From the NCBI GenBank assembly GCA_002633025.1, contig NMRB01002575.1:19129-83128 (forward strand): 64,000 bases of DNA, written 5' to 3'. The DNA is from Notospermus geniculatus. Lineage: Eukaryota; Nemertea; Pilidiophora; Heteronemertea; Lineidae. Below are positions 53,991 to 62,861 of this stretch, in pieces (the first letter of the stretch is position 1; each line of letters starts with the position of its first letter). The notes under the pieces were generated by a model, which was given only the letters and a program-made list of their open reading frames with translations, searched no databases and had not been told where the DNA came from. A program made the translations under genes and the position numbers.

Positions 53991-55040
53991 TTCGGTTTTC
54001 GGATGGTATTTAGGGGAACGGCAATCACCCTTAAAAGATTCTTTACCATGTGTGGAAAATTCCCAACATGTCATCTGAAACTGAAGCAACACTTGGACGC
54101 TAACAAGTTCTGCTATCTGCCAATAACACGGGGACTTCAAAAATTTCATTGAAAATTGTCTCCCGAGTTATGAATACAGTATGGAAGCGATGTGGAAAAA
54201 CAACCCGTTGGAACCTGGGAATGGCAAAATTTAGACTATGGAAGACAGAACAGAAGGGAAGTCTGGGAGAAGAATTCTGGATCATATCAAAAGCAGTGCT
54301 GATTATCGATAGAAGAAAGTGTTGCCAAGTGATACTGACGTCATTTCCATAGGTCATACGCTGATGATGGTAGCCGTGTCTGGGTCTCTGGCACGCCGAA
54401 TGATACAAAAAGCAACGTATCATTGCAGGAAAATAAGTCACGCAGAGGAATTGTTACGTGTGTGTGAACACTTGTTTGATGTTGACGGCGTACCCAGAAC
54501 CGTCTGGAGTCAAAACGTTTTTTATTTGATGCTCAGATTGCAATGCCATATCTTTTTCTTGGACGTCGATCTATTGAAAAAAGACAATCATGGTGACGAA
54601 ATAGTTCAGACATACCAAATAGAACTTATACAGACTTTCTCTCCCAAGAGACAGTGGTCCCCGCAACAGATTTTTGTAATGCGGCATCAGCAACAGGGAT
54701 TCCTTGTGAGCAGCTGATAAGTGATTTTTGATAGTTGTTACTATGGTAACGCAGATATTCGGCATTGCCCAGGGGTACTGGATTGGTATCCAATGTCGAC
54801 TGGTCTGGGCTCTTTCCACATATAGAAACCATGAGCAACAATAGAGGAGTTCATAATGATGGCTTATAGTTGTTGCGAAACCAACTTTTGAAATGGCGAG
54901 CATCTAAAACTTCATTTACCATCACATTGTGTTGTTGGTGACATGGGTTTGCAAATAAAAGTGGTCAGGAGACTGCTACTTGTTCACCCAATGATAATAA
55001 TGATAATAATATGAAGTTTTGATAGCGTCGCCCATTGCAA
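53991..55040. other. No gene recognised
   Basis: The longest plus frame (54319-54717, 132 codons) has no recognisable domain and no repeat structure. It could be chance or a lineage-specific exon; I cannot support a gene. Confidence 0.4.
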
Positions 55041-55149
55041 TACAGTCGAAAAATATTTCACATTATTACCCCAATCTCCCTAGAAACCTTCATGGGGAAT
55101 TCAAGGATGAGCTCATTCAGTGTATCACTTGATCCTGTCAGACTAGTGG

Positions 55150-55260
55150 TGAATACAAAGTGGTGACTCAGCCGGGAAACGAACCCGTGACCACTTGCTG
55201 TTTGTCGTTACATGATTTCCACTGCTCAACCACTGCAAAAACGTGTTCCCCAATGGTGAT
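55150..55260 (-). mobile_element. Diverged tRNA-derived SINE head
   Basis: Minus strand: GCAGTGGTTGAGCAGTGGAA (A box) and GTCACGGGTTCGTTTCCCGG (B box). The downstream body at 55040-55140 (minus sense) resembles 31784-31860. Confidence 0.55.
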
Positions 55261-55344
55261 AGTTTTCACAAGCTGTTTCGTGTCAGACCATCTCGCCTTA
55301 CTTGTACTTGTCTTTACCCTGGGGTGTAAGCGTGTGCTGTACTA

Positions 55345-55530
55345 ATCTAGCAGAGGTGAGGTATTCGTCTGCTGCACAAATCTTGAATAGAAGCTTGAAT
55401 AGCAGAGATCTTGAATAGCAGAGGTGAGGTATTCGTCTGTAGCACAAATCTTGAATAGAAGCTGGAATAGCAGATATCTTGCATAGCAGAGGTGAGGTAT
55501 TCGTCTGTAGCATAAATCTTGAGTAAAAGT
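55345..55530. repeat. Tandem repeat, three ~65-bp units
   Basis: AGCAGAGGTGAGGTATTCGT then CTGTAGCACAAATCTTGAAT then AGAAGC, at about 55350, 55420 and 55486. Inner sub-repeats (AATAGCAGA, TTGAATAG) add complexity. Confidence 0.85.
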
Positions 55531-56837
55531 TGAGACTGTGCTGACTACATGTAATTTATCATGGGACTTTGCAAAGGAGCCTTGTGATGGACCTGGACTC
55601 ACATTGGGTATGCCTGAAGTTTTGTATTTTCTAAAATAGCTGACAAAACTGACCTCCTGCTAGCAGAGAAAGTATGATGCATCAGTGATTTGCTTGTAGG
55701 TTGGGGAAATAGAAAAAAAGCAATGATACAGTTCTTATTTTGTCGACAAAGGATGATGTAGGTAAGAAGGCGCAGGCTCCTCTCTAAAAGCACCTGAATC
55801 AACTTTTGACGGCAGAGTCCTATATTAGATTTCTACTTCATCTAATACGTCTATATTCAGCGCATGCAAGAAGGATTAGACTGGATTTTAGAGTCGTTGG
55901 AGAATGACGCTAAGTCGAGTCGGATGTTGAATTTGAGACGTATGCTGAAAGCTTGGAATTCATCCGTTTAAAGTTCACATCAATTCGACGCTCGGATGAA
56001 TGGTAGAGATATCCTGGGAGTACGAGTCATTATCATTCTTAGCATGCCTCCGTGAACGCTGCAGCGAAGGATGGTATTGAGTTGTTGGCTTGCTAATTTG
56101 CCGTGAGCATCTGACTGCTAGGAACATCCATGGAAAACAACGAAACAAAAAAATCATGGTATAATATCAAAGAAAGAATCTGTAACAAATTGTTGAATCC
56201 TTCTCCACCAATGCGTGAGAAATCCACTACGTTTTTCAACCAATCCAAGTGATAGACCGGAAATTTTCTATTTTTTTGGCTCAGACATGAGATATTTTCG
56301 GCAGATAAGATACTTTTAACTTTTTCATTGTGCCAGATGATATTGCTAGCAAAGATAACACAGAAAGTAAGTTATCGAAATCTCAGTAGAAGCTTTTAAC
56401 CAGAAATAATTTATTGCCAGTAGACAACATATGCCAAATGCCATGGCAGATCACAACAAGAGGCATATGTGCCAAATACTCAGCTGACGATCAGACCGTA
56501 GCAAATGGAAATAGGTCAATCTATCATCTTCCTTCAGAGATGCAGTCGTCTATATACATATTCCTTTAGTAATTCAGTGCAATGACTATTTATAAAGCAT
56601 CACATGAATAATGCAAGTGATAATCTAAACGTGCACTGGAGTAACACTCCTGGGAGTTACGATTAGTGCATACGGCATAATACAGCCGGGTCGTCCTCAT
56701 CAATGTTTAATCAATTGCTCATAATTATATATTATGCTTTCTTTTGTACGATTATGCAGAAGTTAATCACAGTACCATTGATGGTGATGTAGTGCTTAGT
56801 ATGCACTGACTTGGATAGAGAGCATGATCTATTCTGA
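55531..56837. other. No gene recognised
   Basis: Nothing supported on either strand. Confidence 0.35.
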
Positions 56838-57030
56838 CACATAGCTTGTCAGTAAGTTGTGATGATGAAATTTTAATCTTTGGGAACTGGCAGAACATTG
56901 AACGAAGGTATAGCCAACATGTTCAGCGAACATGCCCTGATTTCAAACACATGGCTTGTCAGTAGGCTGTGATGACAAAATTTTAATCTTTTGAGTTCAA
57001 ATCAGAAGGATATGGCAGAACTTTGAAAGA
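56838..57030. repeat. ~110-bp direct duplication
   Basis: ACACATAGCTTGTCAGTAAG then TTGTGATGATGAAATTTTAA is repeated at 56948 as ACACATGGCTTGTCAGTAGG then CTGTGATGACAAAATTTTAA; both are followed by a GGCAGAAC(A/T)TTGAA motif. Confidence 0.75.
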
Positions 57031-57123
57031 CATTCTGGCGAATGCAGTCTCAAAAAGAAGCTAGTTATCTGATCTGTTCCCAAACCCACCTCGGAGCTTT
57101 CAGCTCCATGGCATCCTCCAATA

Positions 57124-57207
57124 GCAGGGCTTTGGTCTCACTCCTCTTCATCATACACCCGCACACAAGTGTGAGGGGATGAAGAGGAGCGAGGTAAAAA
57201 CCCTGTT
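57124..57207. mobile_element. Family K hairpin copy 2
   Basis: GCAGGGCTTTGGTCTCACTC then CTCTTCATC ... GATGAAGAGGAGCGAGGTAA then AAACCCTG. Confidence 0.83.
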
Positions 57208-57281
57208 ATGGGATAATGCACCCTACAGCCAAATAAAGTCACCAAATTTCGTCTGATCATGCAGATTTCCCATCCTCCCAT

Positions 57282-57362
57282 GCAAGGCTTTGGTCTCACT
57301 CCTCTTCATAACTATTTGCAGTGGGTAGATCAAGAAGAGCGACTCAGGTAAAAACCCTCCTC
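57282..57362. mobile_element. Family K hairpin copy 3
   Basis: GCAAGGCTTTGGTCTCACTC then CTCTTCAT ... AAGAAGAGCGACTCAGGTAA then AAACCCTCC; more diverged in the right arm. Confidence 0.8.
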
Positions 57363-57477
57363 TGGCAGGATGAGATTTCGTAATTGCATCAAGATTTAGA
57401 AAAAGTTTTTTTTTAAAAATCGCTTTTTCGGACCATTTCAGTTGCCATATAGGCCCCTAGATGCAACAATGAGTCTT

Positions 57478-58482
57478 AAAGCCGCCCATACACGTTCAAT
57501 ATCATTGCACAATATGAGGACCAAAATGGGTGATATTATTGCCAATCTTCTTCCACCCATCATGGCAGAAGCACATGGCCCTATTTTGGGCCCCACATTG
57601 TGCAATAATATTGATCGTGTTATACCCGCTTAAGGCCCAGGGGCCATATGCATAAAACTACTTAAGTATGAAAATCCCAAGGGATTCCCTCAAACCACCA
57701 CTAAAGTGGAAATCTTAACTTAAGGGAGATGCAGAAAGCTACTTTGGAATAGTGAAAGCCTCAAAATCACCCTTAACTCTAAGTGTGGTGACAGTTCCCT
57801 TAACTGACTCCTTAACTTCACAGTTGTGGCAGGCACAGGTTGGAATATGCTATCCATGCTGTTTTTTAATGCATGCTAGCCAAATAGGCCGGGGAAATTA
57901 TGTGCTAGGCACATTGAACTGTGCCAAGGATTTTGATTTGACAGACCATGTATCCTCTTTCTGTCCTACCAATTTGGTAACCTCTTTTTTGTTTTCCACC
58001 GTTAATAGCCATTTTACACAGTTCCAAACATACTAAAATGTCCATTACAGCATTGCCTGCAGTCATGTCCATGTACATGCAGCCTACATTTGAGAAACCT
58101 TCCTTAAGTATAACACTCAAGAAATCTGGGAAACCCCTTGAATACTGAAATTTCATTGGCTGACACCACAATTCCTGGAAATACTTTAGTTAAGGGTTGC
58201 CCTTAGCTGAGTATGCCCTTAGTTTGTTTTATGCATACACCTTAAGTATGGCACTTGGTAAAGTGAAATCCTTAGACTTTAAGGGTAAGTTTTACACTTA
58301 ACTTAAGGAAGTTTTATGCATATGGCCCCAGATACACAATCCAATATTATTGCACAATATGAGGCCCAAACTGTGGGGAAATGTGCCTCTGCCATGATGG
58401 CTAGAAGAAAGATTGGCAATAATATTGCCTATTTTGATTCTCATATTGTGCAATAATATTGATCATGTATGGGACGCTTTAA
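57478..58482. mobile_element. Two inverted family D palindromes flanking another element
   Basis: Family D (about 150 bp, AAAGCGTCCCATACA-type ends, CAATATTATTGCACAATATG core) occurs at 57478-57632 and, inverted, at 58333-58482. Each copy is itself palindromic. The outermost ends are flanked by TTAA (57476 and 58479 regions). Between them lies a longer TIR element. Confidence 0.82.
57645..58329. mobile_element. Long TIR element (GGGGCCATATGCATAAAAC), ~685 bp
   Basis: GGGGCCATATGCATAAAACT then ACTTAAGTATG is mirrored by CTTAACTTAAGGAAGTTTTA then TGCATATGGCCCC. Ends resemble family C with GCATA for TCATA. The interior has a second inverted set (CCAAGGGATTCCCT, CCTTAACTCTAAG, CTTAGACTTTAAGGG). 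No transposase is recognised. Confidence 0.82.
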
Positions 58483-58696
58483 AAACATGTTTTCAATTAA
58501 TGCACTTTCAGATGATTCAAACTAATTTTTAACGAGGACATAAGGATGAGGATGTTGTCTACCCCTTAATAACGTTCACAGTATGTCATCTCACTTGCCA
58601 CGAATGTTTATTCCCGCATTGTATTAGCGCCATGTTATTGTTCATTGAGGAATATGACAGGCTGACAGCTAAGGTATTAGCCCACAGAGTCTGGGC

Positions 58697-58966
58697 ATGA
58701 CAATAAGTGTAATGGCATGTCAAGGAAATGAACAGGATGGAAAACCAAGCACAACTCAAGAGGAGCCTGATCAGGAGTACGAGAAGGTAAACAGTACGAC
58801 TAACAGTGAGCTCTCTATTGAAGACTGGCTTGTATTCGTAAAGACTAGGAAATGCTTTTACAACAGTTTGCACAGAGATGACCTGTGTATAATGTGCATT
58901 GAGTTAGTGGTAAACACATTTAACAGCCTTCATGATTTAGCCGGTAGTGAGGTTTCGCAAATCTGA
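58697..58966 (+). CDS. Orphan open frame, possible exon (unidentified)
   Basis: An 89-codon plus frame with balanced, protein-like composition: an acidic, Gln/Glu-rich N-terminal half (GKPSTTQEEPDQEYEKVNS) then EDWLVFVKTRKCFYNSLHRD and DLCIMCIELVVNTFNSLHDL. A second ATG lies five codons in. GAAG|GTAAAC inside could be a splice donor after residue 33. The last codons run into the TIR of the element at 58955, so the native end is lost or elsewhere. I recognise no family; it may be chance. Confidence 0.25.
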   Translation: MTISVMACQGNEQDGKPSTTQEEPDQEYEKVNSTTNSELSIEDWLVFVKTRKCFYNSLHRDDLCIMCIELVVNTFNSLHDLAGSEVSQI

Positions 58967-59576
58967 CGAAACACGAAGTACGAAACACGAAATAGGAGCA
59001 GTCAGCCGCGTGTATTGCCAAAAGATGGCAGCAAAGTTCTAGCGGACCAATACACAGGAAAATCCACGTGATTGGTGCTCGATCAGTAGTGAATGGGTCC
59101 GCTATATGCATTGAATTGAGCCGTTGGTCAACTCACTGACAGCTCCTATTGGACTTCATTTCCATGACGTAATGTATTTCAGGAGATGGTTACATGTATT
59201 ACCACAAATATCGCCTGCTGCAAGAGCGTCTTTTTGCGTATGACGTTAGACTGATAGAGTTACGGTGTACATGTATATCAAACTTTGAAAATTATCTTTC
59301 GTTTCCACTTCGTAGATACAAAGTGGAAATTTAAAGTCTTTTCTAGAGTTTCAGATTGTAAAGTTCCACTTGAAAAAGACCCCGGTTGGGGTCGAAAATT
59401 CGTGAATTCTGGAGATTGACTTCTTGTTTTATATCGGTCTTATATGACATGCTAAAAGACGCACTGGCAGCAGGATCATTGTGGTAGCAACCATCTCCAG
59501 AAATACATTACGTCATGGAAGTGAAGTTGCATTTCGTATTTAGTACAATGTACTTCGTGTTTCGTCAGATTTGCGA
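58955..59576. mobile_element. TIR element with long arms, interrupted by family F
   Basis: TCGCAAATCTGACGAAACAC then GAAGTA is perfectly mirrored at the right end (to 59576). Arms continue as ACTTCATTTCCATGACGTAA then TGTATTTCAGGAGATGGTT (59153) and its inverse (59480-59535). Only the left arm is broken, by family F copy 6. The centre carries a small GACCCCGGTTGGGGTC stem. Confidence 0.87.
58991..59151. mobile_element. Family F MITE copy 6, nested
   Basis: AATAGGAGCAGTCAGCCGCG ... CTGACAGCTCCTATT, reverse orientation to copy 1. It sits inside the left arm of the 58955 element; the right arm shows the uninterrupted sequence. Confidence 0.88.
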
Positions 59577-59762
59577 TAAACCATGAATGCCGAATTCTTC
59601 GCCTGTTATACTGGCATGGTTGTTGTAAGTCCCATTTCTTCGAATTCCATCACTCATATGAGACCAGTAAACTGCATCTGTACGTATATATTTACACCTG
59701 CACCTCCCTCACCTATGATCGTGAGTTCAATTCCACTTTATCATATCGATTTCAATGAAATC

Positions 59763-59834
59763 GTCAGCAGTTTTCAGGTTGTCTGTGATCCTTGGCATGA
59801 AATGCACCTGTCAGACAACCTGAAAACTGCTGAC
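59763..59834. ncRNA. Perfect 23-bp-stem hairpin (candidate small-RNA precursor)
   Basis: GTCAGCAGTTTTCAGGTTGT then CTG pairs without mismatch with CAGACAACCTGAAAACTGCT then GAC; the loop is 26 bases, 72 nt in total. The size matches a pre-miRNA hairpin, but animal miRNA stems normally carry mismatches and this stem is perfect, so a young MITE or recent inversion is as likely. No other copy is seen in the window. Confidence 0.4.
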
Positions 59835-60060
59835 GCAGCAAACGATCAGAGCGCACTTTACAGTTAGCCCTGGCTTACGTACATGTACCCTCTGTCCGAT
59901 TCTCAGGTCTTACAGCAACTGCTATAATCGTTTGTTCTTCTTATCAGGTATATACCACATAGATCTTGTAGGCATCATTGACATTAACAGGCAGCCCTAG
60001 CCAGTCAGGGTTCTTGTCTGGGGAACTAGATAAAGTAGGCCTTCTTGGGGTACAAATATA

Positions 60061-60571
60061 GGGGTATTTGTAAAATAAGAAACGAAACGAAACCAAAAAC
60101 AAGGAAACGAAACCAGGAACGAAGAAACGAAACATATAAAACATGGAACAACCTGGTAATTGGAACGGCGATGACTGACTTTTTGCCCAGACTGAGGTTT
60201 ATCCTTAGGCCGCTCCTGCTGGACTGATATGTTACATCTTAGGGGTAACTTCTTGATACTGATCAACCTTGTGAGTACATTCCCAATATCTTTTGTGAGG
60301 TCCGTGCAGATTGCACAGTTCAGCTAGGTCCATTAAGCTGCTTTTCCACGAGGCGTTTGCCGGGCGCGGAATAGGAGGCGGGCGCGGGTGGAAAAAATCG
60401 ATCCAACGTATTTCCCATTAGCTATTTCACCCGCACCCGCTCCCGCCACCGAAACCGCGTCCGCAAACGTCTCGTGGAAAAGCAGCCTTAGAAATAATTT
60501 TAAAACGCTCGACTACTGGTTTCGTTTCTTTGTTTCTGGTTTCGTTTCGTTTCTTATTTTACAAATACCCC
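60061..60571. mobile_element. TIR element with GAAAC-repeat ends, ~510 bp
   Basis: GGGGTATTTGTAAAATAAGA then AACGAAACGAAACC is mirrored by GGTTTCGTTTCGTTTCTTAT then TTTACAAATACCCC. The terminal regions are rich in GAAAC units. It contains a complete TTA-flanked MITE (next entry). Confidence 0.87.
60336..60487. mobile_element. Family N palindromic MITE, TTA-flanked
   Basis: AGCTGCTTTTCCACGAGGCG then TTTGCCGGGCGCGG is mirrored by CGCGTCCGCAAACGTCTCGT then GGAAAAGCAGCC. TTA occurs on both sides (60333-60335, 60488-60490), as for PIF/Harbinger MITEs. Very GC-rich against its surroundings. Confidence 0.88.
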
Positions 60572-60584
60572 AAATATAAACATC

Positions 60585-60991
60585 ATTAGTGGTGAACGAT
60601 CGATGTCCTACTACAGAGAGAACAGCATCTCGAAAGAGGCAAGGGATGACGATGATGAAGGGCACATTTCATATAATCTCAAGGAGAGCCCGAACAGGTA
60701 ATTGCTTTCAGAATGGCCAGAAATTGCCAAGGGGCTAGAAAAGTCTGACATCAAAAGGTAGGGAACAAACATGAGGGGATTGATCAATATATAGCAGCTT
60801 TACATACAGACTACTTCTCCTGGGGCAGTGTCAGTGGATAAACTCTACTGAGCCACGTTTGGAAGCGTTGGAGAACTGACACTTGTTGTATGATCTCATT
60901 TCTCGGTAATGCCCCTGTCGCCGTACACGGTTATTTTATGAATTTGCTCGATAAACGCGCACAAATTGGTTCTATACATCTTATCCCTATG
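60585..60991. other. No gene recognised
   Basis: Nothing supported. Confidence 0.35.
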
Positions 60992-61146
60992 GATGAGTTT
61001 CGCCAGCAGCCATCTTGCCAAAATTAGGTCATCGCCATGGGGATTTCCACCGTGGGGATGAGGGAACCAATCAGTTGTCACTCTGGAAGAAACTTCCCAT
61101 GCTGATGACCTAATTTTGGCAAGATGGTTGCCAGCGAAACTCATCT
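60992..61146. mobile_element. Family H MITE copy 2
   Basis: GATGAGTTTCGCCAGCAGCC then ATCTTGCCAAAATTAGGTCA is mirrored by TGACCTAATTTTGGCAAGAT then GGTTGCCAGCGAAACTCATC. Interior CCAATCAGTTGTCACTCTGG is inverted relative to copy 1. Confidence 0.9.
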
Positions 61147-61256
61147 ATAGGCCTAAAGTCAGAATTTTTTTAAAAATTGTTTGCAAAAATTGATCGTGCA
61201 CGGCGGACGTTACTAAAACAAATGACAAGGAATATAACACTACATCCTTAATGACC

Positions 61257-61361
61257 AGGGGCGGATCCAGGATTCTGGTAAGGGGGGGGGCACAGGCGGA
61301 CCGATGAAGGCAACGGGGGGAGGGGGCACGGGCCGGGTTTGCCCCCCGCCGGATCCGCTGA
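61257..61361. mobile_element. hAT-type MITE (CAGGGGCGGATCCAGG end)
   Basis: The left end CAGGGGCGGATCCAGGATT is a widespread hAT-MITE terminus. The right end CCGGATCCGCTG is its worn inverse. G-rich runs and GCCCCCCGCC fill the centre. Confidence 0.78.
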
Positions 61362-61493
61362 TGACAGACAGCATAACAAGAAGCAGGCCGCCTCATCATC
61401 CTCTTACAGAGAAATGACAGAAACATTAATAGAGAAACACAAAAAGCAAGTTTTTTTTGCTCAAGATGCTGTACACAACAGGAGATCACATAC

Positions 61494-61628
61494 CAATAAA
61501 CGTCTGTTCCACCTGTAGCTGGAGCAGGGCCAGTCAAAACACCCACTAAAAACACAGACTTCTTTTGCGGTACAGCGTGGTTAAATTCAGCTGCCAAGGC
61601 AGTGCTTTTGCTCGATCCATCGGTAATA
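61494..61628 (-). CDS. Candidate internal exon, unidentified
   Basis: Open 135-bp minus segment between a possible acceptor (TATTTTCCCAG|TATT) and donor (TTATTG|GTATGTG), phase 2 at both ends. It reads ITDGSSKSTALAAEFNHAVP then QKKSVFLVGVLTGPAPATGG then TDVYW. Composition is protein-like, but I recognise no family. Its end phase does not match the KCNIP 125-bp exon, which needs an upstream exon ending one base into a codon, so it is not that gene's adjacent exon. It lies just downstream of a tRNA-like SINE head and could be SINE body. Confidence 0.22.
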
Positions 61629-61714
61629 CTGGGAAAATAGCTCTATTGCAGGGGGAAACTGGATGGGAGTTGCCGCAGAAAATCTGTCTATGTGAAGACA
61701 GTCACCCTCCGTAT

Positions 61715-61780
61715 CACGGGGTCGAATCCGGAACTTCAGATGACAGGTGCTGATGTTTCTGCTGCGCCATTTTGACAGCC
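61715..61780 (-). mobile_element. tRNA-like SINE head
   Basis: Minus strand: TGGCGCAGCAGAAACATCAG (A-box region) and TTCCGGATTCGACCCCGTGA (B box), then a body with TTCTGCGGCAACTCCCATCC and AGTTTCCCCC, like the TCCGGCTACTCCGGTTTCC body of several tRNA-SINEs. Confidence 0.55.
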
Positions 61781-61799
61781 TCTATTGCAGGTTGATGCA

Positions 61800-61998
61800 C
61801 TACATGTACATGTACACGTACACGCACCTACATGTACGTGTACGTGCACACGTTTGAGTCATGTTTGAGCACGTTTGAGTCATTATCATAACACACCAGC
61901 GACCGAACACGCACACGCACACCCAGGCGCACGCGCCCACGCGCACGCACACGCACATCATGTACGTGTACATTCACTGGTATAGTATGACTCAAACG
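61800..61998. repeat. Alternating purine-pyrimidine (CA/CG/TA) tract within inverted repeats
   Basis: ACATGTACATGTACACGTAC then ACGCACC, and later CACGCACACGCACACCCAGG then CGCACGCGCCCACGCGCACG. TTTGAGTCA at 61853 and 61872 is inverted at 61988 (TGACTCAAACGTGCTC). Long alternating runs favour Z-DNA and cruciforms. Confidence 0.75.
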
Positions 61999-62512
61999 TG
62001 CTCGCTAAAGGACCAATAACAGAACAAAACTAAGAAGAAACCACTAATCATCGTTAGTCTTCAATTGATCGTCACTGATTTAAATCGATACTGCTTCGGA
62101 TAATGATGGAGAATATAACAATATTGTACACCTGTTTGATAGTATCGACTTTAGACAAGTTTACACTGATGTATAGTCTACTGCCAGGGGCGTTTGCCAA
62201 TACTTTAAATACTCAGTGAAGGGTCCACCCATTGAATGGATATCATCCACCTACACAGCCAGTAATTGTATATAAATGCGCATGTACATTTAGAAAAGAG
62301 TTATCGCTTCTAATTGGAGGTGTGAACAGTTAGCCCTGTAATTTGTAGGCTATTCAGAGTGTCATCAGCAGTTGACATTCAGGTAACGTAAAAAATAGCA
62401 ACGAGTTTTCGCAAAATTACACGGATTCTCTGTACTGATGAACAAGTTACGGATCTCTTTCTTCAAAAAACCAATTGCAGAACGCACGATGCCAGCTCTG
62501 GTATACAGACCT
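61999..62512. other. No gene recognised
   Basis: Nothing supported. Confidence 0.35.
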
Positions 62513-62627
62513 GGGTCCATATTCATAAACATACTTAAGTCAAAGTGTGATACATGTACTTATCTTTTGTGTTGAACAAAGGATAAGTGCCACACTTAGA
62601 CTTAAGTAGTTTTATGAATATGGGTCC
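62513..62627. mobile_element. Family C palindromic MITE copy 2
   Basis: GGGTCCATATTCATAAACAT then ACTTAAGTCAAAGTGTGATA ... CTTAAGTAGTTTTATGAATA then TGGGTCC. Inverted relative to copy 3. Confidence 0.88.
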
Positions 62628-62628
62628 T

Positions 62629-62747
62629 GGACCCATATTCATAAAACTACTTACTATTTAAGTCTAAGTGTGACACTTATCCTTTGTTCAACACAAAAGA
62701 TAAAGTATATCACACTTTGACTTAAGTACGTTTATGAATATGGACCC
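62629..62747. mobile_element. Family C palindromic MITE copy 3
   Basis: GGACCCATATTCATAAAACT then ACTTACTATTTAAGTCTAAG ... ACTTAAGTACGTTTATGAAT then ATGGACCC. It begins about one base after copy 2 ends. Confidence 0.88.
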
Positions 62748-62748
62748 A

Positions 62749-62861
62749 GGGCCCATATTCATAAAACCTTGCTAGGCTTAGTTAGTTACTAAATCACCCA
62801 GTTTGTACAGGCCAATGCACTAGCAACCAACTAAGCTAGCAAGGTTTCATGAATATGGGCC
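62749..62861. mobile_element. Family B palindromic MITE copy 5
   Basis: GGGCCCATATTCATAAAACC then TTGCTAGGCTTAGTTAG ... CTAAGCTAGCAAGGTTTCAT then GAATATGGGCCC, directly after family C copy 3. Confidence 0.88.

Noticed and set aside
54319-54717. 132-codon plus frame as a gene
   Set aside because: No family resemblance, no splice-framed neighbours, and within the range expected by chance in 64 kb of this composition.
61145-61597. 150-codon minus frame as a single gene
   Set aside because: Its lower half crosses a hAT-type MITE (61257-61361), so only the upper 135-bp segment was kept as a weak exon candidate.
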